64,000 nt of DNA from Bin87 sp965220505 (lineage in GTDB: Bacteria; Chloroflexota; Dehalococcoidia; Lucifugimonadales; UBA3495), in NCBI GenBank assembly GCA_965220505.1, contig CBDCQE010000003.1, positions 558,001 to 622,000 of the forward strand. Reading direction: 5' to 3'. The translations under genes and the position numbers were made by a program. Within the stretch, counting starts at the first letter, position 1. Each line of letters starts with the position of its first letter. Shown in pieces: positions 36,554 to 46,017 of this stretch. Below the pieces are notes generated by a model. The model was not told where the DNA came from. It ran no database searches and saw nothing but the letters and a program-made list of their open reading frames with translations.

Positions 36554-38182
36554 TTGCAGGAACTCGACCGACTGCGGCAAGCGAGCGCGGAATTCAACGA
36601 ACGTCTCGTCAAGTTGAGCCAGGCCAGCCTGCTCATCACCCAGAGCCTGGACCTGGACGACATCCTGCAAGGGGTGGCGGACGGGGCCTGCCTGATCACC
36701 GATGCTCAATACGGCGCCTTGCTGGTCTTCGGCGAATCCGGGAACATGGGGCACCTGACCATTTCGGGCCTGAGCCCCGACGAGATTGCGGACCTGGGAG
36801 AGTGGCCCGCGGACGACGGGCTGTTGGGCTACCTGGACGAGCTGCAGCAGCCGCTGCGACTGGCCAACATCGCCGAGCATCCCGAATCGGCGGCCCTTCC
36901 CGAAAACCGTCCGCCCATCAAGAGCTTTCTGGCAGCGGGCATCAGCCACCTCGGCCGGAACCTGGGCAGCCTCTACCTCTGTCAGAAGCTGGGCGGAGGC
37001 GAGTTCACCCAGGAAGATGAAGACCTCCTGGTCATGTTCGCCTCCCAGGCTGCCGTGGCCATCTCCAACGCCCTCAACCACCACGACCAGCAGCAGAGCA
37101 GCGCCAACTGGGCCACCCTGCTGGACCTGACGCCGGTAGGCGTGATGGTATTCGACGCCAGGACCAGAAACGTTACCGCTATGAACCAGGAGGCCGCGCG
37201 AATTGTCGGCTACGAATACGGCGTGGGGGACAACCTGGACGAAATTCGCGGCTCTCGGGGCCTCCGCTACATGGACGGCCGGGAGGTTGCCGACGGTGAA
37301 AGGCCGGTGGACCGCGCCATCAACCACGGCGAGAGTATGACCGCCGCCGAGTTTGTCCTGGTCCGGGCCGACGGCTCAGCTTATCCCACCCTTTTCAACA
37401 CCGCGCCAATCTTCTCGGAAGACGACGAGGTAACCTCCGTTATCGTCGTGGTGCAGGATTTGCGGCCCCGGGAAGAGATGGAACGAATGCGTGCCGATTT
37501 CCTGGGCATGGTGAGCCACGAACTGCGCGCCCCCTTGACCGCCATCAAAGGCTCCGCCGCCACCGCCCTCAGCTCGAGGTTGCCTCCCAACGAGGCCGAA
37601 ACCCGCCAGTTCTTCCGCATCATCGACGAGCAGGCCGACCAGATGCGGAACCTGATTAACAACCTGCTGGACGTGACGCGCATTGAGGCCGGGATGCTGT
37701 CAGTGAACACCGAACCTACTGAATTGGCGTTCCTGGTGGACCAGGCCCGCGGCGCCTTTCTGGGAGCCGGAGCCCGCAACGTGGTTACCGTGAACCTGGC
37801 CCCGGGGCTGCCCCCGGTGCGGGCCGACCGCCAGCGTACGCTCCAGGTTCTGAACAACCTGCTGTCCAACGCGGCCAAGTACTCCCCCGACTGGTCCGCC
37901 ATCGACGTTACCGCCTCCCGGGACGGCGCACACGTCGTGGTCTCCGTTACCGACCAGGGGCAGGGCTTGACCCCCGACGACCTGGACCGGCTGTTCCGCA
38001 AGTTTTCCCGGATTGACGACCACGAGGGTCGCCGCACGGTGGGGGAGGGACTGGGCCTGGCCATCTGCAAGGGGATTGTGGAATCCCATGGCGGGCGCAT
38101 CTGGGCCGAGAGCGCCGGCCCCGGGCAGGGCGCCCGCTTCACCTTCACCATACCCGTCGTCGACGCAATAGTGAACAAATAA
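36554..38182 (+). CDS. GAF-PAS sensor histidine kinase
   Basis: A 542-residue soluble kinase. A short coiled coil (to residue 30) and a GAF domain (about 30-180) lead to a PAS-like domain (about 195-305). The HisKA box MVSHELRAPLTAIKG follows with phospho-acceptor His322, then a HATPase domain. Its N-box is NNLLSNAAKYSP, its G1 box DQGQGL and its G2 box GEGLGLAICKG, all intact. There are no membrane helices, so the signal is cytoplasmic. The start is a TTG at 36554 supported by AAGGAG about 9 nt upstream. It lacks a receiver of its own. The gene 40 nt downstream encodes a close paralog with a receiver and DNA-binding domain, making an obvious partner. Confidence 0.92.
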   Translation: MQELDRLRQASAEFNERLVKLSQASLLITQSLDLDDILQGVADGACLITDAQYGALLVFGESGNMGHLTISGLSPDEIADLGEWPADDGLLGYLDELQQPLRLANIAEHPESAALPENRPPIKSFLAAGISHLGRNLGSLYLCQKLGGGEFTQEDEDLLVMFASQAAVAISNALNHHDQQQSSANWATLLDLTPVGVMVFDARTRNVTAMNQEAARIVGYEYGVGDNLDEIRGSRGLRYMDGREVADGERPVDRAINHGESMTAAEFVLVRADGSAYPTLFNTAPIFSEDDEVTSVIVVVQDLRPREEMERMRADFLGMVSHELRAPLTAIKGSAATALSSRLPPNEAETRQFFRIIDEQADQMRNLINNLLDVTRIEAGMLSVNTEPTELAFLVDQARGAFLGAGARNVVTVNLAPGLPPVRADRQRTLQVLNNLLSNAAKYSPDWSAIDVTASRDGAHVVVSVTDQGQGLTPDDLDRLFRKFSRIDDHEGRRTVGEGLGLAICKGIVESHGGRIWAESAGPGQGARFTFTIPVVDAIVNK

Positions 38183-38221
38183 TGTCATGGGATTAGTTGG
38201 AACTACAAAGGAGAGGAAACG

Positions 38222-40621
38222 GTGCAGGGATTCGACCAACTGAGGCAGACGAATGAGGAGTTGCGCGACCGACTGTCCAGGTTGAGCCAGGCCAGCCTCC
38301 TCATCACCCAGAGCTTGGACTTGAACACTATTTTTCAGAACGTCGTGGACGGGGCTTGTCTGATCGCCGACGCCAGATACGGCGCGCTGCTGGTCTTTGA
38401 CGACGGCGGGGACATCGAGAACCTGGCCATATCCGGCATGGCGCCGGAAGACGTTGACCGGGTGGGCAGCCAGCCCACCGGAGATGGACTCCTCGGCTAC
38501 CTGAACGAAATCCAGGGACCGCTGCGCCTGGCCAGCGTCGCTGACCACCCCCGGGCGGTGGGCGTCCCGGAGAACCATCCGCCGGTAACCACCTTCCTGG
38601 GCACGATAATCAGTCACCTGGGCCGGAGCGTGGGCAGCCTTTACCTCTGCGATAAACGAGGCGGCGAGTTCACCGGTGATGACGAAGACCTCCTGGTCAT
38701 GTTCGCCTCCCAGGCCGCGCTGGCCATCTCCAACGCCCTCAACTACCGGAGCGAACAGCAGGCCCGGGCCAACCTGGAGGTTCTGGTTGAAACGTCGCCC
38801 ATGGGCGTGGCGGTGTTTGACGCCAGGACCAGGGTTCTCACCTCGATTAATCAGGAGGCGAAACGGATTATAGGCAGCCCCTACGTTCAGGGGCGCACCC
38901 TGGACGAAAGCCGCAGCATGATGTCTTTCCGGCGCATGGACGGCAGCGAGATTCCACACGAGGAGCTCCCGCTGTCCCGAGTGCTGGAACACGACGAAAC
39001 CGTGCGCGCCGAGGAACTGGTCGTGCATCACCCGGACGGTCAGGTGATCACAATTCTCGTTAACGCCTCCTCCATCCGTTCGGAAAACGGCGAGGTCATT
39101 TCTGCCATTGTCACCATGCAGGACATCAAGCCGCTGGAAGATCTGGAGCGGCTGCGGGCCGAGTTCCTCGGCATCGTCAGCCACGAACTGCGCTCTCCGT
39201 TGACCACCATCAAAGGCTCCGCCGCCACCGCCCTCGGCTCGGCCTTTCCCCTCAACGACGTTGAAACCCGCCAGTTCTTCCGCATCATCGACGAACAAGC
39301 CGACCATATGCGCAACCTGATCAACAACCTGCTGGACATGACGCACATTGAGGCCGGGATGCTGTCGGTGAATACGGAACCCACCGAGGTGTCCTATCTG
39401 ATTGACCAGGCCCGCAGCGCCTTTCTGGGAGCCGGGGCCCGCAACGTGATTACCGTGGATCTGGCCCCGGGGTTGCCCCCGGTGCGAGCGGACCGCCAGC
39501 GGGCGCTCCAGGCGCTGAACAACCTGCTGTCCAACGCCGCCCGACGCTCGCCGGACTGGTCCGCCATTACGGTGTCCGCATCCCAGGACGACGTGTACGT
39601 CAGGGTCTCCATTACCGACCAGGGACGGGTGTTGACCTCTGATGAACTGGACCGGCTGTTCCGCAAATTTTCACGAATTGACGACCCGGAAGGGCTCCGA
39701 AACCCGGTGAGCGAGGGGCTGAGCCTGGCCATCTGCAAAGGCATCGTGGAGTCCCACGGCGGGCGCATCTGGGCGGAGAACGCCGGCCCGGGCCATGGCG
39801 CCCGGCTCAACGTCACGTTGCCCATCGCCGAGGACATGGGCAACGCTGCGGGCCCGGTTCCCCTGGCGGTCAACCGGGAGCGGACGCGCATCAACGCCTT
39901 CGCCACGTCGGAACAGACCCGCATCCTGGCCATTGACGACGACCCGCAGACGTTGTGGTATCTGCGCAACACCCTCAATGACGCCGGTTACGCTACCATC
40001 GTGGCCAGCAATCCCCGGGAAATGGAGAACCTGCTGGCTTCGGAGCAGCCCCACCTGGTGCTGCTGGACCTGGTGCTGCCCGGCACCGACGGCTTTGAAC
40101 TGCTGAAACGGGTGTCCAGCATTGCGGACGTGCCGGTGATCTTCCTGTCGGGCAACGGCATGGACGAGAACATCACCCGGGCCCTGGAAATGGGCGCCGA
40201 CGACTACATCGTCAAGCCCTTCTCCCCCACGGAACTGGTAGCCCGGATCCGGGCGTCCCTGCGCAAGCGCGCCCTGTCCGACGAGGGCAGCCCGCTCCAG
40301 CCCTACACGTCGGGGGATTTGACCATCGACTACGCCGAGCGGAGCGTAACGCTGGCGGGCCGGCCGGTGCATCTGACGACCACTGAGTACCGGCTGCTCT
40401 CCGAGCTGTCCGTCGGCGCCGGTCGCGTGCTTACCCACGACCAGTTGCTGGAACGAGTCTGGGGGCCGGAGTATTCCGGCGACCTGCAGCTGCTGCGGGC
40501 CTTTGTGAAGAGTCTCCGCAACAAACTGGGGGACAACGCCCGCAACCCATCCTACATTTTCACCGAGCCCCGAGTCGGCTACCGCATGGCCAGCCCCAAA
40601 ACTCCGGCGGGGGAGCCGTAA
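38222..40621 (+). CDS. GAF-PAS-kinase-receiver-winged helix fusion with degenerate ATP site
   Basis: A 799-residue protein starting at a GTG preceded by GGAGAGG. The order is GAF, PAS, HisKA (His321 in IVSHELRSPLTTIKG), HATPase, an OmpR-type receiver (phospho-acceptor Asp616 in LLDLVLPG, Lys in IVKPFSP) and a winged-helix DNA-binding domain (EYRLLSELSVGAGRVLTHDQ). The ATP-binding G1 box reads DQGRVL where the neighbour has DQGQGL, and G2 reads SEGLSLA where the neighbour has GEGLGLA. Both glycine changes should impair ATP binding, whereas the receiver looks intact. I infer that it is phosphorylated by the upstream kinase and acts as the transcriptional output of the pair. Confidence 0.9.
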   Translation: MQGFDQLRQTNEELRDRLSRLSQASLLITQSLDLNTIFQNVVDGACLIADARYGALLVFDDGGDIENLAISGMAPEDVDRVGSQPTGDGLLGYLNEIQGPLRLASVADHPRAVGVPENHPPVTTFLGTIISHLGRSVGSLYLCDKRGGEFTGDDEDLLVMFASQAALAISNALNYRSEQQARANLEVLVETSPMGVAVFDARTRVLTSINQEAKRIIGSPYVQGRTLDESRSMMSFRRMDGSEIPHEELPLSRVLEHDETVRAEELVVHHPDGQVITILVNASSIRSENGEVISAIVTMQDIKPLEDLERLRAEFLGIVSHELRSPLTTIKGSAATALGSAFPLNDVETRQFFRIIDEQADHMRNLINNLLDMTHIEAGMLSVNTEPTEVSYLIDQARSAFLGAGARNVITVDLAPGLPPVRADRQRALQALNNLLSNAARRSPDWSAITVSASQDDVYVRVSITDQGRVLTSDELDRLFRKFSRIDDPEGLRNPVSEGLSLAICKGIVESHGGRIWAENAGPGHGARLNVTLPIAEDMGNAAGPVPLAVNRERTRINAFATSEQTRILAIDDDPQTLWYLRNTLNDAGYATIVASNPREMENLLASEQPHLVLLDLVLPGTDGFELLKRVSSIADVPVIFLSGNGMDENITRALEMGADDYIVKPFSPTELVARIRASLRKRALSDEGSPLQPYTSGDLTIDYAERSVTLAGRPVHLTTTEYRLLSELSVGAGRVLTHDQLLERVWGPEYSGDLQLLRAFVKSLRNKLGDNARNPSYIFTEPRVGYRMASPKTPAGEP

Positions 40622-40739
40622 GCCGGCCGCGCCGTCCAATTTTACGCTTGGTCGGCGTTCGGGTTTGGGACCCGGGTGCCTGAGCGTACCGTACTCCGGA
40701 CTTTTCGCTGGGCGGTGGATTTGTAAATGGCTTTGACCG

Positions 40740-41168
40740 TCAGGGTCGCCAATACGATACCGTCGAAGGCCGTCGGGTTGCGCCCGGCGGCCTTCGTTGT
40801 CGTCCCTCCGGTTTCGCGTTGACGGTCACCCGCTGGAAGCTGCTCCAGTTGGTGGGCGTGACGGTCAGCGACGCCGGGTTGGCGGTGACGCGGGACGTGT
40901 CGTCGCTGCTCACCGTAACGGCTACGTCGCTCTTCGGCGCCGTGTTCAGTTTCACGTTATAGCCCCCGCTGCGGCCCTCGGCGATGCGCAGCGTCTCCGG
41001 GCTGACCTGCACCCCGGGCTTGTCGACGACGTTCACCGTCACCGTCAGTCTGCTCACGTACACGCCGGCGTACTCGGCGGCCGTGGTGCGGCCGGCGTCG
41101 ATGGTGTCCTGGTCGCGGACGGCTCTTATGATTTGTCCACGTTTTGTACAAGGTCCAGCTAAGGGCAC
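40740..41168 (-). pseudogene. Remnant of a Calx-beta-like repeat protein
   Basis: The frame reads AEYAGVYVSRLTVTVNVVDK, then VSPETLRIAEGRSGGYNVKL and a TPTNWSSFQRVTVNA segment. This is the beta-sandwich repeat seen in the giant proteins at 17997 and 24180. Both ends lose homology: the N-terminus starts in unrelated sequence and the C-terminus runs out as Arg/Pro-rich residues. It has no signal peptide or neighbouring intact domains. It is probably a decayed fragment. Confidence 0.55.
40764..40796. terminator. Strong GC-rich hairpin after the kinase fusion gene
   Basis: Arms CGAAGGCCG and CGGCCTTCG form 9 bp. A T-G wobble and an inner CGGG/CCCG stem continue it around a TTGCG loop. It lies about 145 nt past the stop of the plus-strand kinase fusion. 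It could terminate that transcript, although the distance is long and the hairpin also overlaps the pseudogene end. Confidence 0.35.
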
Positions 41169-41560
41169 AATGGCAAGGCGGGTTCGTGCCGCAATCTCTC
41201 GCTCTCCGGTTTCCGCGGAATGCAGCCGGTCAGTTGGTTTTCTTCAAGTGTGAAGTAAAACAAGGCGGTCAGGTTGCCCAACTCCGGGGGAACAGACCCA
41301 GTCAAATTGTTATTGTTCAGCGAAATATTGATCAGGTTGGTCAGATTGCCCAGTTCCGGCGGTATGGGGCCCGTCAACTGATTCTTGGCCAAGTGTAGGC
41401 CGGTCAGGTTAGGCAGGTTGGCCAATTCCGGCGGAATGGGGCCGGTCAACCGGTTGCTGCCCAAGAACAGGCTGGTCAGGTTGGTCATGCTGCACTCCCC
41501 GTCGCCGTCGCGGATCCGGTATCCACTCCAAACTCTCGAGCACGGAACCGGCCACCGCTG
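41159..41560 (-). pseudogene. Leucine-rich-repeat protein fragment
   Basis: Four plant-type LRR units (for example LTGPIPPELGNLTNLINISL) end in ENQLTGCIPRKPESERLRHE and LPLCP, which looks like the usual C-terminal LRR cap with a damaged junction. The frame continues upstream of the first ATG as VWSGYRIRDGDGECS, but with no signal peptide or capping domain. It is a fragment of a secreted LRR protein. The repeat sequence is closer to PPELGNLTNL than to the AELGNLSNL type in the giant genes, so it came from a different parent. Confidence 0.55.
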
Positions 41561-41875
41561 GCGTCATCTCACACCTCACCGCTGCGTTGCTGCCGTATTT
41601 CTACCCCCGCCAACGTGACTTTGCAATCGTCCTGTGACTTGCAGTCGCCCTGTTGACAGAAGGGATCCTTTACTCTACGCTGCACCCGATTGCGACGAAT
41701 ACATGAGGTATTTGCTTATATTATGGTGGATTTTGATAAAATGGACCTCATATCATCCAATGTTTCGTTATAAATCTCCTGGCTTTTACGGGCAACTCGT
41801 CGCACCGCAACCCTGGAACACCTAGCCCCCTGGCACGACTATCGGTTTTCAATCCCGAAGGTCTGGAGGTCGAAA
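41561..41875. other. Intergenic region upstream of the peptide-binding protein
   Basis: There is no gene here. A weak promoter candidate, TTGACA at 41653 and TACGCT at 41676 with 17-nt spacing, points toward the binding-protein gene. The segment 41700-41780 is A+T-rich. A GGAGG ribosome binding site sits 6 nt before the ATG at 41876. Confidence 0.4.
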
Positions 41876-43675
41876 ATGACGCACCGATCATTGAGGGTAC
41901 TCAAGAACATTGTGGTTGCCCCGTTGATTCCGATATTGCTAATGACGGCCGCCTGCGGGGGCGCCGCCGCCCCAACACCTGAAGCCACCACACCTTCTTC
42001 TGCCGCAGACCAGACCCCGGCTTCTGCCGCAGAACAGACTCCGGAGGTTCGGATCCGGGAGATCGCCGTAGCCACGCAGATTCCAACTGCGATACCCACA
42101 CCGGTGGCCGCTGCGGGAGACTCCAGATCGGTTTCTCTCCTCGATCCCAACGCGAAGCAGGGCGGGACGCTCAGGGTAGCTACCGTTGCGGATACGGCGC
42201 ACTACGACATGATGCAATCGGCTACGGCCTATACCGCGGAACCCATGAGCCAGCAATACAACGGGGTGCTACGGTACAACCCGCTGGACGGGGGTAACAC
42301 GATCATCCCTGACCTGGCTCAGGACTGGACAGTTTCGGAAGACAACCTGACCTGGACTTTCCCGCTCCGCGAAGGGGTCAAGTTTCACGACGGGAGCATT
42401 ATGACCTCTGATGACGTGCTCGCCAGTTGGAGTCGTATTCTGGATCCTCCCGAAGGCGTTACGAGCTTGCGGCAGGACTTGTTGGCGCCAATCGTCGAAG
42501 GAATTTCGGCTCCCGACCCATCGACATTCCAAGTGCAACTCAAGCAACCGAGCGGCTTTTTCCTGGGTGCATTCGCGGTGGAGTGGAATGTAATTCACTC
42601 GAAAAAGACCCTGGAGGAGAACGGGTTTGACCTGAGACAACTCAAAGGTGGTGGCCCGGGGACCGGGGCCTTCAAGTTCGTAGACTTCACCCAGGGAGAG
42701 ACGTGGGAAACCGAACGGCATACCGAATACTTTGTCGAAGGTTTGCCCTACCTGGATGGTGTGACCATCTTTTCCGTCCAAACGGCGCAACGGGATGCCC
42801 TCTGCATCGCTAACCAGGTAGATTTCTGTTGGAACATCAGCCCCGAAGCCGTCGCCGAGATGAACAATATCCCGGCTACAACAAACCATATTTGGCAAGG
42901 TGTCGCCGCCAACGCCATGTGGTTCAACATAGAGAAAGGAGCACCGTGGGACGACCCCAGAGTGCGCCGGGCAATTCACCTGATCACGGACCGGTGGGCG
43001 ATCATGGAAGCCACCGAAGGGCTCTTCGGCAAAGTCGTGGTTGATTGGTCCCCTCCGAATATGGCCTTCTCCCCTACAGACGAGGTTTTGCTGACCAAAC
43101 CGGGCTTTACGGTCGACAAAAGTGCGGACATCGCGGAGGCCAAGGCCTTGATGGCTGAAGCTGGCTACGCCGAAGGTATCAAGGACGTGGACTTCTCGGT
43201 GCGTGGAGGATGGGCTCCCCGGGAGGATGTGATGGCGCCGATAGTCCAGGAGATGCTGAGGGTCCATCTGAACATCGAGTCCAATCTAAGGGCACCTCAA
43301 GGGGGCCAGTGGCAAGAAGACATGCGTACCGGGATTTTCGACATCGGCCTGGGTTCCATCGGCACCAACTTGATGGACCCTTCGGACTACGGCACCAACT
43401 TCTACAAGACCGGGGGCGCTCAAAACCTCTCTCGTTGGTCTAACCCCGAGTTTGACGCCATCATGGACCAGATTGACGCCGAGTTGGATCCAAGCAAGCG
43501 CGTAGCTTTGTGGGAGCAGGCAACTGTAATTCTGGACCGCGAAGTGCCAATGGCTCCGCATCACTGGCGCATAATCTTTAACGCCTGGTACGACTACGTC
43601 GGTGGCGTAGTGCGGAAGTCCGGCTGTGGCATCTACAACTGCAACCGGTACGATACCGTGTGGCTCGACAGGTAG
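41876..43675 (+). CDS. ABC transporter substrate-binding lipoprotein, family 5 (peptide/nickel type)
   Basis: A 599-residue exported lipoprotein. A hydrophobic signal ends in the lipobox LMTAAC (Cys27). A Pro/Thr/Ala-rich linker to about residue 95 follows. The SBP_bac_5 fold then begins at KQGGTLRVATVADTAHYDMM, with typical segments such as DLAQDWTVSEDNLTWTFPL and REGVKFHDGSIMTSDDVLAS. Family members bind oligopeptides, nickel, opines or other solutes. The ligand here cannot be read from the sequence. It is followed by two permease genes in the same orientation. Confidence 0.92.
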   Translation: MTHRSLRVLKNIVVAPLIPILLMTAACGGAAAPTPEATTPSSAADQTPASAAEQTPEVRIREIAVATQIPTAIPTPVAAAGDSRSVSLLDPNAKQGGTLRVATVADTAHYDMMQSATAYTAEPMSQQYNGVLRYNPLDGGNTIIPDLAQDWTVSEDNLTWTFPLREGVKFHDGSIMTSDDVLASWSRILDPPEGVTSLRQDLLAPIVEGISAPDPSTFQVQLKQPSGFFLGAFAVEWNVIHSKKTLEENGFDLRQLKGGGPGTGAFKFVDFTQGETWETERHTEYFVEGLPYLDGVTIFSVQTAQRDALCIANQVDFCWNISPEAVAEMNNIPATTNHIWQGVAANAMWFNIEKGAPWDDPRVRRAIHLITDRWAIMEATEGLFGKVVVDWSPPNMAFSPTDEVLLTKPGFTVDKSADIAEAKALMAEAGYAEGIKDVDFSVRGGWAPREDVMAPIVQEMLRVHLNIESNLRAPQGGQWQEDMRTGIFDIGLGSIGTNLMDPSDYGTNFYKTGGAQNLSRWSNPEFDAIMDQIDAELDPSKRVALWEQATVILDREVPMAPHHWRIIFNAWYDYVGGVVRKSGCGIYNCNRYDTVWLDR

Positions 43676-43762
43676 GAGGCCCTCCGAGCCTTGAGCTGCT
43701 CCACGCCGGTGCGGTAACGCTTACCCCAGCCCGGCCCATCCCAGTCGAATGAAGGTACGAAG

Positions 43763-44722
43763 ATGCACACCTATATCGCGCGTAGGCTCATACTGGCGGT
43801 GCCCGCGATTTTCGTGATAACCGTCATCATCTTCGCCGCAATGCGTATCCTGCCCGGAGACGTCCTGGCGGTCATGTTCAGCGATGAAGACGGGTTTCGA
43901 ATGCTCCGTGAAGCCGACCGGGAAAGGCTTCTTGACAGCCTGGGCCTGAACGATCCTCTCTGGAAGCAGTATGTCAATTGGATGGGAGACGTGTTCACCC
44001 TGAAGCTGGGAGAGTCCTTCTGGCGAGGTGACACGGTCATGGAAACCATAACTCACCGGGGCCCGTTGACTGCGGAGATCGCATTCCTGGCGATCGTCCT
44101 TGCCTGGATTATCGGCCTGCCTGTTGGAATACTGGCTGCGGTCAAGCAAAATAGCTTCGGCGATTACGTCGCCCGATTCTTCAGCATATTGTTCCTGGCG
44201 ATCCCCAACTTTTGGCTAGGGACGTTGATCGTACTCGTGCTACTGCTGGGGTGGCACTATAAGGCGCCTTTTGGAGTCATCCACATTTGGGAAGACCCGT
44301 GGGCTAACTTGCAAATTGTGTGGGGGCCAGCCCTGGTGTTGGCCCTCAGCCAGGCAGCTTACGTAGCGCGCATGGCCCGTTCGACTCTACTAGAGGTGTT
44401 GCGAGATGACTATATCCGCACTGCCAGGGCCAAGGGGCTGGCGGAGCGTTGGGTGATCCTGCGTCACGCCCTGCGCAACGCCATTCTACCGGTCATTACC
44501 CTGTCGGGAGTGCTCTTGGGATTTCTCCTCGGAGGGTCGGTCGTCGTGGAAAAAGCCTTCGGAGTACCGGGTCTGGGATCCACGCTGGTGGTCGCGTTTA
44601 CGGAACGGGACTACATCGTGATCCAGAATTTGGTCCTGCTGTATGGCCTGATCTTCGTGGTGCTGAATCTCTTGGTGGACATTTCCTATGCCTACTTTGA
44701 CCCCAGGATTCGTTACTCCTAG
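43763..44722 (+). CDS. ABC transporter permease, DppB type
   Basis: A 319-residue inner-membrane permease. It starts MHTYIARRLILAVPAIFVI, as DppB/OppB proteins do. It has the IGLPVGILAAVKQNSFGDYV loop and the EAA-like coupling motif YIRTARAKGLAERWVILRHA that contacts the ATPase. It ends with the usual VDISYAYFDPRIRYS. A GAAGG site precedes the ATG. It forms the translocation channel with the next gene's product. Confidence 0.93.
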   Translation: MHTYIARRLILAVPAIFVITVIIFAAMRILPGDVLAVMFSDEDGFRMLREADRERLLDSLGLNDPLWKQYVNWMGDVFTLKLGESFWRGDTVMETITHRGPLTAEIAFLAIVLAWIIGLPVGILAAVKQNSFGDYVARFFSILFLAIPNFWLGTLIVLVLLLGWHYKAPFGVIHIWEDPWANLQIVWGPALVLALSQAAYVARMARSTLLEVLRDDYIRTARAKGLAERWVILRHALRNAILPVITLSGVLLGFLLGGSVVVEKAFGVPGLGSTLVVAFTERDYIVIQNLVLLYGLIFVVLNLLVDISYAYFDPRIRYS

Positions 44723-44781
44723 CACGAGCCGACCACCGGAGCATTCAGACACACCCGGCTTGAGCCCCAGGGAGTTATTAG

Positions 44782-45696
44782 ATGGCAGAGAATCCGAGTG
44801 TCCTTGTAACCGCACCGGAGACTGGTACTACCGTCGCGGAGTACACCGCGAGGGTACTGCGGGGACTGCGCAGATTTGCTGGAAAGCAGCCAGTGGGAAC
44901 TGCCAGTGGCGTAGTCCTGGCGGTCATAATATTGGTTGCTATCGCTTCGCCCGTGATAGCCCCCTACAACCCGATTGAGGGGCACTTTACGGCTATCAAC
45001 GAGCCTCCCGATTCGGAGTACCTCCTCGGTACTGACCGTGTCGGCAGAGACGTGCTCAGCCGGGTCATTTATGGAGCGCGCATATCCCTGTTGGTAGCCT
45101 TCGTCGCTGTCATAGTTGGGGACGCACTCGGCGCGATGTGGGGTATCGCCAGCGGCTACCTGGGCGGAAGGTTCGATATTTACAGCCAGCGAATCGTCGA
45201 GTTGCTCCTGTCCTTCCCAACTCTCATCTTGGCCATGGTGCTGCTGTTGGGATTGGGAGCAGGAGTGTTCACGGTTATAGTGGCCATCGCCATTACCCGC
45301 ATTCCGTTATCGGTTCGGGTGATTCGCTCAGTGTCCCTTTCCGTTAAGGAGAACGCGTACGTAGAAGCCGCCAGGGCCATTGGGGCTTCCGACCTGAGAG
45401 TCATGGCGTTACACATAGCGCCCCAGTGTTTTGCCCCCTGGCTGGTGTTGGTGACCGCCCAGCTGGGAGGGGTCATCGTGCTGGAAGCGTCCCTGGGCTT
45501 TTTGGGTGTCGGAGTGCCCGCTCCCACCGCCACCTGGGGCAACATGCTGGGTGGCGCAGTGGCAGCCACTCTCAAGCCGGAATGGTGGTTGGTTATCTTC
45601 CCCGGGGTTGCCATTACCATCACCGTGCTGGCCTTCAACCTGTTCGGTGACTCGATCCGGGACGCATTGGACCCCAAACTGCGTGGCAATACCTAA
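44782..45696 (+). CDS. ABC transporter permease, DppC type
   Basis: A 304-residue partner permease. The N-terminal cytoplasmic stretch leads to a first helix, VVLAVIILVAIASPVIAPY. The family motif PPDSEYLLGTDRVGRDVLSR follows, and then the EAA loop YVEAARAIGASDLRVMALHI. It ends NLFGDSIRDALDPKLRG, the standard DppC C-terminus. GGGAG lies before the ATG. No DppD/DppF ATPase genes follow, although they usually do, so the energising subunits must come from elsewhere. Confidence 0.93.
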   Translation: MAENPSVLVTAPETGTTVAEYTARVLRGLRRFAGKQPVGTASGVVLAVIILVAIASPVIAPYNPIEGHFTAINEPPDSEYLLGTDRVGRDVLSRVIYGARISLLVAFVAVIVGDALGAMWGIASGYLGGRFDIYSQRIVELLLSFPTLILAMVLLLGLGAGVFTVIVAIAITRIPLSVRVIRSVSLSVKENAYVEAARAIGASDLRVMALHIAPQCFAPWLVLVTAQLGGVIVLEASLGFLGVGVPAPTATWGNMLGGAVAATLKPEWWLVIFPGVAITITVLAFNLFGDSIRDALDPKLRGNT

Positions 45697-46017
45697 ACCG
45701 ATGCCAAGGCGAAATGCGCATTTGGGCGAGGCTGAGCGCAGGGCAGGGGCGGGAATGCCCTCCCAGTATGGCGGAAGCACTTCGGGTGGCCGCGGAAATG
45801 GATCTGCATCGTCGCTAAATTTGGATTCCACCTTGGCGTTAGTTTGGTAATCTGAACCAGGCGACTTGGCGATTGTGGACGAGCAAAAATCCCGCCACCC
45901 CAACGAAGCGAGGGGATCTTCGAAACGAAAACAGGCGCCTTCCAGCTACGGACACCTCACCCTGATGTTCCATGCGACCGCGTCAACCGGCGCGCCTAGA
46001 TAACGATTTTCATCCCG
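45697..46017. other. Intergenic region after the permease
   Basis: About 320 bases with no gene. A perfect 12-bp palindrome AAATGCGCATTT lies at 45712-45723, just past the permease stop. It is too short and loop-less for a good terminator and might be a protein-binding site. I see no clear promoter for the beta-propeller gene. Confidence 0.4.

Noticed and set aside
37700..39346. 548-codon minus-strand frame across the two kinase genes
   Set aside because: Antisense to two well-supported kinases with complete motifs.
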